From Lingula anatina (taxonomy: Eukaryota > Brachiopoda > Lingulata > Lingulida > Lingulidae): 31,250 nucleotides of DNA. A model generated the notes under the pieces. The model was not told where the DNA came from. It saw only the letters and a program-made list of their open reading frames with translations, and did not search any database. How positions within the stretch are numbered: position 1 is the stretch's first letter; each line of letters opens with the position of its first letter. The position numbers and the translations under genes were made by a program. The stretch spans positions 94,773 to 126,022 of the forward strand of contig NW_019775169.1 of the NCBI RefSeq assembly GCF_001039355.2, in the 5' to 3' direction. Shown here in pieces: positions 1-18,754 of the stretch.

Positions 1-1
1 G

Positions 2-787
2 TTCAGTCCTAAACTGGAAGATGATAGAGGAATAACCTACATAACTGGGTTAGCCATAGATAAGGAACACATGTTTGTTGTGGATAGAGAAAACAACAGA
101 ACAAAAGTATTCACACATGAAGGACAATTTAAGTTTGACATTAAAGTAAACAAACCACGGGATGTGGCTGTGTCACAGACTGGTCACCTGTATATAACAT
201 CATATGGTGACAGATGTGTTCAAGTGTACTCCACCAGAGGTCAGCAGGTGACAACCATGGGTCAGGGTCTACTGGGGTCACCACGGGGTATTACACTGAA
301 CAGACAAGGTCATGTGATGGTTTGTGACACTGGAAAGAAGTCCATCTTCACATTCCATGCAGACAGTGGACAGCTCCTGAACACTATTCTACTCAGTATG
401 TGTGAACACCCAGTGTACATCACAGTGAACAGTGTGAATGATAACATTGTGATATCAGACATGGGGGGACACTGTGTACATGTGCTGTCACCTACTGGTG
501 ATCATCTGTACAAGTATGACGGCAGCAGAGAAGGCAGTGAACTGAGGTCACCACATGGAGTGTGCACAGACAGCTATGGTCACATCTTCATTGCTGACAG
601 TGGTAACCGCAGGATAGTGGCACTGAGTCCACAGGGACAGTTTATCAGATACATTGTCACTAAGGATGATGGGTTGTGGTCTTCCACTGCAGTAGTCATC
701 AACCCTGCTACTGGTCAGCTGGTGGTGGTAGAGTGGCGGGGCAATGTTAAGACATTCCAGTACATTGAACTGAAACAAGGTGAGTAA
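2..787 (+). CDS. NHL-repeat beta-propeller protein, C-terminal exon (TRIM-NHL type), 5' partial
   Basis: The frame is open from the window edge to a TAA stop at 785-787, about 261 residues. At least four NHL blades are visible, each with a pattern like 'P-R/H-G-hydrophobic ... G-hydrophobic ... D-S/T-G ... hydrophobic-G'. Examples are SPRGITLNRQGHVMVCDTG and SPHGVCTDSYGHIFIADSG. NHL propellers bind protein or RNA. In animals, a single large C-terminal NHL exon is typical of TRIM2/3/71-like ubiquitin ligases and their many invertebrate relatives. No RING, B-box or coiled coil is in the window, so the full architecture is inferred. The end is slightly ambiguous: the last codons read CAAGGTGAGTAA, which also matches a splice donor (CAAG|GTGAGT). 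A poly(A) signal at 887-892 favours a true terminal exon. The paralogue cannot be assigned. Confidence 0.82.
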   Translation, partial: FSPKLEDDRGITYITGLAIDKEHMFVVDRENNRTKVFTHEGQFKFDIKVNKPRDVAVSQTGHLYITSYGDRCVQVYSTRGQQVTTMGQGLLGSPRGITLNRQGHVMVCDTGKKSIFTFHADSGQLLNTILLSMCEHPVYITVNSVNDNIVISDMGGHCVHVLSPTGDHLYKYDGSREGSELRSPHGVCTDSYGHIFIADSGNRRIVALSPQGQFIRYIVTKDDGLWSSTAVVINPATGQLVVVEWRGNVKTFQYIELKQGE

Positions 788-886
788 CATGTATTAACTG
801 TGGATAGATATGATTATTATGTAAAAAATTTGAAAGTTAATTAGTCTTACAATGTTTTTATCCATGAATATGTTTGCCTTTATTTC

Positions 887-892
887 AATAAA
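887..892 (+). promoter_or_regulatory. Poly(A) signal AATAAA of the NHL gene
   Basis: AATAAA lies 100 bases after the TAA stop of the NHL exon, in an A/T-rich stretch. The position suits a short 3' UTR and supports reading the exon as the last one. The cleavage site itself is not visible. Confidence 0.5.
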
Positions 893-1609
893 AAAACTTT
901 TAAGCATATTTAAATTCAGTGAGCACACAGCTGTGCTTTAGTAAAAATGTATGTAGAGTGGAGACATTTTCTATAGTTAATACTTTACTGTTACTGACCA
1001 ATTTCCATGAACCCATTAGTGATTAGGATTTTGAATAATGATGAAGAACTCTTTTTAATGGAATTTATAGTATGCTTTATTTGTATTTTTATTAAGTCAC
1101 AAGAAAAACATCTTACATTGTTTAATCCCTGAACTTCTTGTCCATTTGTCAGTAAAGAACAACTCAAGTCTCACAACAGAACAGTCCAATTCTTCATATT
1201 CTTCATCTTGTAGCTGTTCATGAAAGCTTAGATATACCTAACTTCTCACATGTACTTTGTCAAGTTTCTTGATGTCTTACCACTTCTAGATTCAAAGACA
1301 TTTCATCACCAGTTTGTTGTTAACACACACAAATAAATTAAATGTTGAAGTACTTTGGATAATACCTTATTTTCCTGACTTTGTGGATTGTTCTTTGCAA
1401 ATAAAACTAGCAGACGACCATTTTTCATGAAATGGAACTACTTTTCACAGGAAGTAGTGTATTCATACACAACAGTGACCTTGGGTTTGGAATACAAAAA
1501 AATAGTGCATGCATTCATACTGTCACAGCATGCAAATTATAATGAAATATACAAAACTAAACACATTTTTATGTAACACAAGTTAAATGCATTTTTATTT
1601 ATTTATTTA

Positions 1610-1652
<43 letters not shown>

Positions 1653-1742
1653 CCGGATAAAAACATTGATGAAATGGTTTTGACCACCTTTTTGGACTTT
1701 TTAAACTTCATGGTGATGGACCCACATATTTATGTCAAAGGC
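893..1742. other. Intergenic stretch, no gene recognised
   Basis: This is AT-rich DNA with no exon I can support on either strand. It contains an (ATT)n microsatellite at about 1611-1651. A minus-strand open stretch of roughly 45 codons at about 1100-1245 resembles nothing I recognise and has no clear splice sites. Confidence 0.5.
1611..1651. repeat. (ATT)n microsatellite
   Basis: An uninterrupted run of ATT triplets of about 40 bases follows a short TTTA-repeat lead-in. Confidence 0.9.
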
Positions 1743-2577
1743 CCGGTGTAACATGAAAATCTGACTCCCATGAAAATGTGACTCCCCAGTCAGATTTTCA
1801 TTATGAAAATGTGACTCCCCATACTTTTAAAACAAGTATCCATCTTTATTCTTGTAGGTTTGCACTCCCATGTCAAAACACTACATTTTCATTATGTGCA
1901 CATTTTTAATTTTCTCATTTTTTCATTAAAATTTCCACTGCAAACTACAAAAAAAAAAATGTGCCAATCTATCAACCATTTTACATAATACAAGATCACA
2001 GACATATACTCAAAATAAAATAAGATTTATGAAGTTTTATGATGGGGGAGTCAAATTTTCATGGGGGAGTCAGATTTTCATTATGTGCTCATTTTTAATT
2101 TTCTTATTTGTTCATTAAAATTCTCACTGCAAACTACAAAAAAATGTGCCAATCTATCCTGCTTTTTACATACTACAAGATCACAGTCATATACTCAAAT
2201 AAAATAAGATGTATGAAGTTTTGTGGAGGGGGAGTCAAATTTTCATTTTCATAACCATTTTACATACTACAAGATCACAGTCATATACTAAATTAATTAG
2301 AGATTAATGAATGTTTTTTTTTTTTGTAGGGGAGTCAAATTTTCATAGGGGAACCACATTTTCATTATGTGCACATTTTTAATTTTNCAAAAAATGTGCC
2401 AACGTATCATCCATTTTACATACTACAAGATCACAGTCATATACTCAAAATAAAATAAGTTTTATGAAGTTTTATGATGGGGGAGTCAAATTTTCACGGG
2501 GGGAGTCAGATTTTCATTATGAAAATCTGACTGGGGAGTCACATTTTCATGGGAGTCAGATTTTCATGTTACACCGG
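1743..2577. mobile_element. Non-autonomous inverted-repeat element with 58-base terminal repeats
   Basis: The first 58 bases (1743-1800, beginning CCGGTGTAACATGAAAATCT) are the exact reverse complement of the last 58 (2520-2577, ending ...CATGTTACACCGG). Inside the termini the motif ATGAAAAT(C/G)TGACTCCC recurs in both orientations. The interior holds about four partial tandem copies of a unit containing ACAAGATCACAGTCATATAC (near 1990, 2170, 2265 and 2420), each associated with GGGGGAGTCAAATTTTCAT-like boxes. No transposase reading frame is present, so it is a MITE-like, non-autonomous element. I see no clear target-site duplication; flanks are ...TCAAAGGC and CAGTAATG.... The near-perfect ends suggest a recent insertion. 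The superfamily is not determined. An n at 2387 falls inside, so the true length may differ. Confidence 0.85.
2387..2387. other. Single n, probable assembly gap
   Basis: One n lies inside the internally repeated part of the 1743-2577 element, where a short-read assembly would be expected to break. The real number of missing bases is unknown. Confidence 0.8.
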
Positions 2578-3499
2578 CAGTAATGAAAAATTTGCTGGAC
2601 CGAATGGATTTTTGTCGGACCAAAAATCACTCTATTCGTTTGAGACAGATACTACCAGTACGATTAGGGTAGCTTACTTTGTTTGTGAATGTGATAGGTT
2701 TAAAATGGAAGGGATAAACGCTTTGGGTTTTATATAATTTTATGAGTGACATATGTTGAATGATGCCTGTAAATTCAAAACTGCAGCTCTTAAAACTCTT
2801 GTCAGTCCTTTGGACCGACCGAGTCCAATTTTTTACTGGTCCAGACAAGTTTTCCCGGTCATGACCGATCGGACCGACAGTTTCAGCATGTCTGCATTCT
2901 CTAACAGTTTTGCTCCATATTTGCCACAATAAAACTTCATTCAAAGCATGATCCTCTTGGCTCCATCATCAAACAAAAGATCTATTAGAGTAGACACTAT
3001 TGCTGACATTAAGCCAGCCATTTAAATAAGTGAATCACTATGTGCAAAACCCAGGGGGACCCTCAAGAGAAATCAGATTAGAACCAGCGACATTAGGATC
3101 CAATTAGTCCCGACCAGGCTACATGCATGGCTGGCAAACAATACCTGATACTAGATGATCACAGCTCATCAAAACTCATGCATGCAACATGATGATATTG
3201 GTAGAGAAAGATGTGAGATGTCTAACTAGGAAGGCTTAAAGAGCCTGACAGTATACATTTTTTTGTGTAAAATGTTGTATAGGGCTCCTATAATTGCAAT
3301 ATATATATATTGCAATATATATATATATATATATAAAGGTAAACTAAAAGTAACAAGTGGTGCTAGGTATCAGATTCAGAAAAGGAAAATGACTTAGCAC
3401 TAAGATAGGCTGGGATATCAGCCTCTCAATATATGATTATTATCTACTTCAGTACTGTACTGCATACTACTCTCCAGAAATAAATACTATTTAGACTTG
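2578..3499. other. Intergenic stretch, no gene recognised
   Basis: No supportable exon is seen. The part at 2590-2880 contains several GGACCGA/TCGGTCC-type words (for example near 2597, 2812 and 2868) and may be a decayed repeat. An (AT)n tract flanked by two TTGCAATATAT words lies at 3294-3335. Confidence 0.45.
3294..3335. repeat. (AT)n tract
   Basis: An alternating AT run is interrupted once by TTGCAATAT, so the words ATTGCAATATAT occur twice in tandem. Confidence 0.85.
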
Positions 3500-3715
3500 G
3501 TTCCCATACCTAGATGGATCTAACAAGATGGATCCATCTAAGAGGGGTTTCTCGCTAAATTGCTTTCAGCTTAAGCGGTTTAAAAGTCTGTCATGCCTAC
3601 TGAATCTGCTAAATTAATTACCCCCTAGCAGCTTCAGTAGGCGTAACAGACATCAAAGTTGATTGCAATTTAGCGAGAATCCCCTCATAGATAGATCAAT
3701 CCATAGTTAGTATGA
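3500..3715. mobile_element. Fold-back MITE, family A copy 1
   Basis: This is a long imperfect palindrome. GGTTTCTCGCTAAATTGC near 3544 pairs with GCAATTTAGCGAGAATCC near 3664. CATGCCTACTGAATCTGCTA pairs with TAGCAGCTTCAGTAGGCGTA around a centre near 3615. Outer arms carry TTCCCATACC on the left and a diverged GGTCTGGGAA on the right. There is no coding potential. A related, more diverged copy lies at 15685-15885 and a terminal fragment near 14024-14065. The ends are approximate. Confidence 0.7.
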
Positions 3716-3738
3716 TAGGGTCTGGGAATGGCCCCTTA

Positions 3739-4062
3739 GGCCGCATTCACATCGAGAAGAGCCGAGGCTCTACAAAGCCGAGAACTAAATATGTCGGACG
3801 TACATAGAAGGAAAACCGCCAATCCTTTAATGGTCTCTCCGCCTCTCACACGCCTCCCCACCCTTCGTCTCTGTGGGGGTACAGTCATTAAATCTCGGTA
3901 CCATTGGGACGACGCGAAGGGAGGCGTGTGAGAGGAGGAGAGACTATTAAAAGATTAGGCGGTTTTCCTTTCATGTACGGTGCAGTTCTCCTTTCATGTA
4001 TGTCCGCCATATTTAGTTCTCGGCTTTGTAGAGCCTCGGCTCTTCTCGATGTGAATGCGGCC
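3739..4062. mobile_element. MITE, Harbinger-like family B copy 1, TTA target duplication
   Basis: The left end GGCCGCATTCACATCGAGAA is the reverse complement of the right end (4043-4062). The arms remain complementary for well over 100 bases, including the AGCCGAGGCTCTACAAAGCC and AAAACCGCCAATC segments. A TTA trinucleotide sits immediately outside both ends (3736-3738 and 4063-4065). A 3-base TWA target duplication with G-rich terminal repeats is the usual signature of PIF/Harbinger elements; that assignment is inference. There is no transposase frame. A second copy lies at 9024-9313. Confidence 0.8.
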
Positions 4063-13338
<9,276 letters not shown>

Positions 13339-13401
13339 CCTCCTTCACGTCAGACTGCATATATGACCGAACAACAGCCAGCACTTGCCTACGCGGATCT
13401 T

Positions 13402-13409
13402 ACTTCCGG
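13402..13409. promoter_or_regulatory. ETS-like site ACTTCCGG in the QPCT promoter region
   Basis: The octamer lies 64 bases upstream of the QPCT start codon, in a locally CpG-containing stretch without a TATA box. ETS-family sites of this form are common near TATA-less housekeeping starts. Its role here is inferred from position only. Confidence 0.4.
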
Positions 13410-13750
13410 CTGATACCTATCAATACGCATGTGCTGTGAAAGTACGTCAATCAGCTTCCTACGTGTTCCTTTAGTTGGTATATCGTGGAATAAAATTATG
13501 TACGTCAATATGATAGAAAGCATTTAATGACACATAACATTTTTTTCCTGAGAATTCTATACCTATTAGATGTTATTGAGAGGTGATAGATGTCGTTAAC
13601 TAAAAAAATGAAAGGATGAGGGATTTAGTATAACACCACAGCAGACGAAAACGGTAGGCCTACCAGAAGTGTTTTGAACGTCGACAATGGATCCAAGACA
13701 AGGCAAAAATTGCATAAAGACAGACTAAAATTGCTTATATTGCTTATTAA

Positions 13751-13753
<3 letters not shown>

Positions 13754-13807
<54 letters not shown>
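13754..13807. repeat. (AT)n microsatellite
   Basis: About 27 AT units run almost without interruption. Confidence 0.95.
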
Positions 13808-13808
<1 letters not shown>

Positions 13809-13885
13809 CCTACACTTTTGGGTAATATATATAAGCTGTATAATTAATTTTTGATGTAGGGCCTACTGGCATATGAGAAATAAAA

Positions 13886-14005
13886 CAGCTTAATCGTCTG
13901 GCACGCCCCCTCGCAAAACAACATGAACAACATTGGACCACAAAGTTGTCCCGACTTAACCCAAGTATTTTAATTTACGAGGGGGCGCGCCAGACAATTA
14001 AGCTG
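13886..14005. mobile_element. Inverted-repeat element with 28-base arms
   Basis: CAGCTTAATCGTCTGGCACG... (13886-13913) is complementary to the segment ending ...CCAGACAATTAAGCTG (13978-14005), with about two mismatches in 28. The 64-base centre is unrelated. The right arm is followed by TAGCGAGAATCCCC and GGTAGATCAATCC (about 14024-14055), the terminal signature of fold-back family A. The whole may therefore be a rearranged or nested copy. The target duplication is not clear. Confidence 0.6.
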
Positions 14006-14507
14006 ATTACTTCGACTGCGCCGTAGCGAGAATCCCCGCTGGTAGATCAATCCTGATAGTAGGCTACGAGAACTTCAATCTATTCTGAGCACAGCCGTAA
14101 TTCCTCTTGGAGTTCTACACACAACAAAGTAAAGCTAGAGCCATTACAGCCAAAAAATACCGTTGTAACCATAATCAAAACGGTTTTATCATTTTCTAAT
14201 TAATACGTCCACTTAAAATTTATATCTCATATAGGCCTATCAACAGCCCGTATCAGCTATCTTACCAGACTTAAATCAAGACCCTATCGGAAGCTCTTTA
14301 ATCAGAGATGGATAAAGGCGTTTTTCGTATCGCCTATTTCTCAGATGATGCAATTGATTGTTTTATGTGCAACACTCCATTCGCCTCACCTAATGCAATC
14401 AACTTAAAAAAATTTACCCGTTTCTCCAAAATGTCGCAAAATAATAAGTATACCGGGGATGTAGGGCCTACGTTTACAGGTCCGTTGAAGGAATTTTGAT
14501 TTGACGT

Positions 14508-14534
14508 GGGGGGGGGGGGGGGGGGGGGGGGGGG
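14508..14534. repeat. Poly(G) tract, 27 bases
   Basis: An uninterrupted run of 27 G follows TTTGACGT. The length is likely to be polymorphic or imprecise in the assembly. Confidence 0.95.
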
Positions 14535-14620
14535 CTTGGGGTCTCCTACAAATAACGTCGTCTTTTCACTCAGGTAAGCCATGCGGATGTTTCTGAATGG
14601 AAAACCCTTTAGACCTGAAG

Positions 14621-14622
<2 letters not shown>

Positions 14623-14658
<36 letters not shown>
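14623..14658. repeat. (TC)n microsatellite
   Basis: About 18 TC units lie roughly 90 bases downstream of the poly(G) tract. Confidence 0.95.
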
Positions 14659-14661
<3 letters not shown>

Positions 14662-15684
14662 AAAGTTCTGACGCCGTTTTTAAACAACAAAATATTTGTA
14701 ACACCTTAAGACATTTGATTTTCCTTAAAAGTTATCCCTATCAAGTATCTATTTTTCGGCTCTCCATGAGAACTCGCTCAGAAAATTCTTTCAAGTATTT
14801 AAAAGAAAGACCGAAAGTAAATGGAATACTAGTCTTGAAAGTTTTACCTTTCCTAGCACCTTTTTTCTGTTTATGTTGTTCACCCGACCTATCAAGCCGA
14901 CCACCGGGCATCATGTTCGCGTAACCATTAAGTTTGCTACAAGAAAAAAAAAAGACTTCATGCATGCAGATGCTCTGACTTTCTTGATTTGAGTCAGGCT
15001 GACAGACTTAACAGAGATCAATAATGATATTACCTATTTCATGTGGTTTAATTATCACCGCCTACGAAGTATAGACTGATTCTTCCAAGCTGTAATCGAT
15101 TCTTTCTATTATACAATGCAGTAAGACATCAAATCAGGAAATTCATGAGATCAATTTCCATAAATTGGATGCGTTGCTCGAAGACACGGACAATAATTGT
15201 CTATGTAAACGAAAAACAAATTTCCTTTAACATAAGTATAATAAGGCACTGGTACGACCAAAAACATTGTAGAATATTGTTGTTATGACTACAGCACTTG
15301 ATTATATACTGTATTAATGATAAAGTTTTAAAACAACTTTGTGAAAATATATTTGCAAATTATTTTTGTAGTTTTACCACCTCATTTAAACAATATATCG
15401 TTAGTTCATAGTCATTGCAAAAATGTAGGTCTATTTGTACCGAAATAGAGAAATTATGATAATAAATGATAAGAACAATGACACAGGTGTTAAATATGTT
15501 AAACATCCTTTGTCAAAATGAATAAAAAACAATTGTTTGTCGACATCTTTAGTGGCCTTATAGTTTAAATCTTTCCTTCCGTCTAGACGTTTTGAAATGT
15601 TATGCTACCGGTGACTGGCCAATTTTTTTCCTTGAATAATGATACCAGGTTTAATTCTTAGTTCTGTAAAGTAAGGCTCTATTC

Positions 15685-15885
15685 CCATAGATTTTAGATC
15701 GATCTATCCCCGCGGGGAGTCTCACTAGATTACTTTCAGATAATCCGACTTAAATGTCCGTCCCGCCTACTACAAGCTGTAAGAGGGTAATTAACTTTCG
15801 TGTCCGCCCGGCTGACAGCTATTTAGCGTGAACCCCCAGGGAGTTAGGTCGATCTAAAGTAGGTCGATCTTATCTATGGAAATGG
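15685..15885. mobile_element. Fold-back MITE, family A copy 2
   Basis: TTCCCATAGATTTTAGATCG on the left is matched by the complement of AGGTCGATCTTATCTATGGAA on the right. Inside, CCGTCCCGCCTACTACAAGCTGTAAGAGGGTAATTAACTTTCG repeats the layout of the 3500-3715 element, where 'GCCTACT...GCTNNNA' is followed by a TAATTA centre. Loss of strict complementarity suggests an older copy. There is no coding potential. The ends are approximate. Confidence 0.65.
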
Positions 15886-16475
15886 GGTGTAAAACGCTGT
15901 CGTTGCATGGCACGCCATTTTTATGCATTTTTATGGAACGAGTCAAACCAGCTGCTGGGACTGTGCTCCAAATTACTATTAAAAGATCGAACAGCCATGA
16001 TTATCCTCTCCCCGGGGGACGGGAGGGGGGATGCAGGGGCGGGTTGAGGCTGTCTTCTGGGTCCTCCAAAAGACGGTCTGGTTTTCAAGTTTACATTGAC
16101 TATTTAACTTTTTTCTGTCAGAAGATGGTCAAAAATGGAGGATGGATCAACAAAGATAAATTGGAAGACTGTCAGAAAATATCTCTGGATTCGCCCCTGG
16201 GATACATGGGAACTTTATAAATAAGCCCTTCTAGTTTTTTTATATGATAAAAAGAGGACGGACCTACATAGGCCTACCGGTAGAACAATTTGAAAAGTTT
16301 GTTAACAAGCGCGTCTGGGTCTTATTTGAAGGAAATATTTTTCACGACCCTTTTTCTGAAAATGCAAAAATATATTGGGTATTGGATTGATATATGGGAA
16401 AATTTACAATTGACCAAAGGAAATACTTACTGATGTTGTTTTATGCACTATAATCGAATTCACTGTAGATTTGAC

Positions 16476-16500
16476 AAAAAAAAAAAAAAAAAAAAAAAAA
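16476..16500. repeat. Poly(A) tract
   Basis: A run of 25 A lies just upstream of the putative GALNT7 promoter region. Confidence 0.9.
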
Positions 16501-16762
16501 GAGGCCGACCTTAAAATTTGCTATGCTTGTTTAAATTTTAGCTGCTATGTCTTTTGCTATATATGTCTAAAACTGCTATGTCTAAAACAAACAAAAAGCT
16601 GCTATGTCTAAAATAAACAAAAAAATGAAATTAAATGCAATACTGAGGTTATCCGCTCGAGTAACTATTAATACAGGTCTCGGCGTCTGGGAGATTTTTC
16701 ATGATAAGGAAAAGACGACATTGTCTTGTCTTGGCGTCTTCTGCCCTCTCGTGCCAAAATCC

Positions 16763-16770
16763 ACTTCCGG
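16763..16770. promoter_or_regulatory. ETS-like site ACTTCCGG near the putative GALNT7 transcription start
   Basis: The octamer sits in a short CpG-richer patch (about 16650-16820) upstream of a strong splice donor, AACAG|GTAAGG, at 16867/16868. This is a plausible TATA-less promoter plus non-coding first exon for GALNT7. It is inferred from position and composition only. Confidence 0.35.
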
Positions 16771-16867
16771 GCCATGTTGTCACTCCAGTAATGTGTGCAT
16801 GTTTTGTAAACTCCGTAAACTGAGCCTGGACTATGATCTGTGCAGAATGAACATATTATGAAAACAG
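16771..16867 (+). other. Candidate non-coding first exon of GALNT7
   Basis: The stretch ends at a consensus donor (AACAG|GTAAGG). The next well-supported acceptor is just before the GALNT7 start codon, TTATTGCAG|GCATTC at 18585/18586. The first splice would then join a 5' UTR exon to the exon carrying the ATG. The left boundary is a guess from the ETS-like site. Transcript evidence would be needed. Confidence 0.3.
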
Positions 16868-17724
16868 GTAAGGTTATCTATAATTTAAGATTAGGAGTTG
16901 ACTGCATTACAGCATTGGTTGTCAAATAACTTGTTCAAGGAAAAGCTTTTAATTACGCTCTGACCATAAATTCAGCTGGTCTGTGAAATTAAAGGTACCA
17001 TCATCAGCAACAAATAATATATGATGCTATATAATAACAATTCTTCATCATATTAGTGCATCATTAAAGTGTTGGTATTAGGTTATGTGCGTCCATTTTG
17101 GAGAGATTGTGGTGCTGCATGCACTATATAATTATAATTGTTTGAAGATCGAGCAACAATATTGTCTTGTTCACAAATTAGGTATGTTATTTAATGCATT
17201 TTAGCTGGACGGTATATCTTGCTTTACCCCCCCCCCCCTCCAACTTACCAAATGCTCATTCATTGAGGAAACCAAAATAATTACAAAGATAACTTTTGAT
17301 AACATTGGGGTGTATTATGTCTGTCCACAAAAGGGGAAGACTGGCAAGTCAAGATCGAGTTACACTTACTAGTACATATGTATGTCGTACTGTACTTTGC
17401 CTCATGAGATTTGTGACTATATCCATAAATATGACATAGATTGACATATACAGATAAATAACAGCAGACCACAATTTTTAGTGACTGAATGAATAAATCA
17501 ACATTTTATAAGGAGAACATTTTTAAATATTCTGATTGGCATTGGCTGATACTAGAGTGTGGCAATTTATTCTAATTGTACTTTAAAAATCACACCAGTT
17601 CAATCTGGGCTGTGACAGCTGGGGTTATCTAACCACATCCTCTTTGAACAATGTCACTGATTTTGTTGGTTAGAATAATGATGAACAGATTTAATATTAT
17701 GTGTCCCACCCCATCCCCCAGCAA

Positions 17725-17725
<1 letters not shown>

Positions 17726-17759
<34 letters not shown>
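17726..17759. repeat. Poly(A) tract
   Basis: A run of 34 A follows CCCCCAGCAAC. Confidence 0.9.
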
Positions 17760-17761
<2 letters not shown>

Positions 17762-18399
17762 TGTGGAGAATGATGTTATACTTTGCAATCTAATTGTTTA
17801 AGTTGGTTTGCCCAGAGCTATGTGATGTCCAGAGGTTGGTGGTGTCTGTCAATGGGTAATTTAATAGAGAGTAACTAATTGCATATTTAAGATGGCATTG
17901 TGAAATCCTAAGTTGCATTTAAGAGGCACACGAAGAGCAAAAAGGACCTCCAAATAAATAATGTTCATTGGAATGAGGTTTCATTAGAAAAAGAGGAGAT
18001 TGTACTTTTGACTAAAATAGAACCATATATGTATTGTGAATATATGAAATAAATGCTGTTAAATAACTGTTTATTCTAATTATTATCCACAGGTACAAAA
18101 AGGTAAAGGGGTGTGTCAACTGGATTTGAGGTGTGAAAGAGAAAAGAAAACACAGTGAGTATATAATTTGTTTGACCTGTGACTTCTTATTTCAGATGTT
18201 CTGCACACAAGAACATCGGTTCCTTTGCATACATTAGTAACACTGGCTCATTTTTATACAGATACATGGTATTATATCTTACATTCAGCAAAAGTCACAA
18301 ATATAACAGATTCTGAAAATATTTATATAATCACATATTTCAAACCGAAATGGTACACCAAGCAAAACCTGGTAAATGTATTAGTTGTCTCCTTTCTTG

Positions 18400-18400
18400 N
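18400..18400. other. Single n, probable assembly gap
   Basis: One n sits in non-coding sequence upstream of the first GALNT7 coding exon. A missing 5' UTR exon here cannot be excluded. Confidence 0.75.
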
Positions 18401-18622
18401 TGGCTAGCTTAAATAATATACATACCAAGTAAAAAAGTATTGTATAAACATTTGCCTTGTGCATGCTTACACACTAACAATTTGTTATATTGAAGTAACT
18501 GCATTCAAACTGAAAACAAAAACAAAAAAAAGCAAAACACTGGAATATATAAATGGATACTTTCTTTTTGTTAGGGTTATTGCAGGCATTCATTTTGGAC
18601 TTTTTGGACCAAGGTAGTAAAC

Positions 18623-18754
18623 ATGAGGTTGACTCCCAAGTTTTTACTGAAGATTGGAGCAGTAGTCATTACATTGGTGTTTGTTGGACCTATTCTTCTA
18701 TCACACTTGGATTCCAAAGAGAGCCATGCAGTAAGGAAGAAGGATTTGGGCAAG
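18623..18754 (+). CDS. GALNT7: GALNT7 coding exon 1 (signal anchor)
   Basis: The exon encodes 44 residues. [20 protein letters not shown] begins a type II anchor. The donor GGCAAG|GTAAAT ends it in phase 0. The ATG is chosen because the MRL start and anchor position match the family. No in-frame stop lies between the nearest acceptor and this ATG. Confidence 0.85.

Larger units (their letters stand above)
13410..16600. other. Intergenic region between the divergent QPCT and GALNT7 genes
   Basis: No exon is supported here. It contains (AT)n at 13754-13807, an inverted repeat at 13886-14005, a 27-base G run, a (TC)n tract, a fold-back MITE at 15685-15885 and a poly(A) tract. Open frames of 60-118 codons overlap the simple repeats or mobile elements and have no recognisable domains. 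Confidence 0.6.
16868..18622. other. Putative 5' intron and leader of GALNT7; no coding sequence seen
   Basis: This AT-rich stretch has a poly(C) run (about 17227-17238), a 34-base poly(A) tract (17726-17759) and an n at 18400. I see no coding exon. The last 37 bases (18586-18622) are probably 5' UTR in the exon carrying the start codon. Confidence 0.45.

Noticed and set aside
1100-1245. Minus-strand open stretch of about 45 codons with an acidic segment, considered as a missing QPCT exon
   Set aside because: It has no resemblance to the QC C-terminus and no convincing splice sites at its ends.
1743-2577. CRISPR-like or satellite array because of the repeated GGGGGAGTCA boxes
   Set aside because: Spacing is irregular, copies occur in both orientations, and exact inverted ends frame the block. 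The setting is an animal genome, so a mobile element explains it better.
2549-2944. Open frames on both strands (62 and 105 codons)
   Set aside because: They overlap a MITE end and a possible decayed repeat rich in GGACCGA words, with no recognisable protein features.
14334-14690. 118-codon minus-strand frame with poly-Arg/Glu and poly-Pro
   Set aside because: It is the translation of the (TC)n and poly(G) tracts, with no domain and no splice context.
15876-16220. 114-codon plus-strand frame
   Set aside because: It begins in the end of a fold-back element, has low-complexity composition, and shows no domain.
18093-18155. Extra 5' UTR exon of GALNT7 between TATTATCCACAG and a downstream donor
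   Set aside because: The acceptor is reasonable but the only nearby good donor (AAAAG|GTAAAG) would leave an exon under 12 bases, and no clear later donor is seen.
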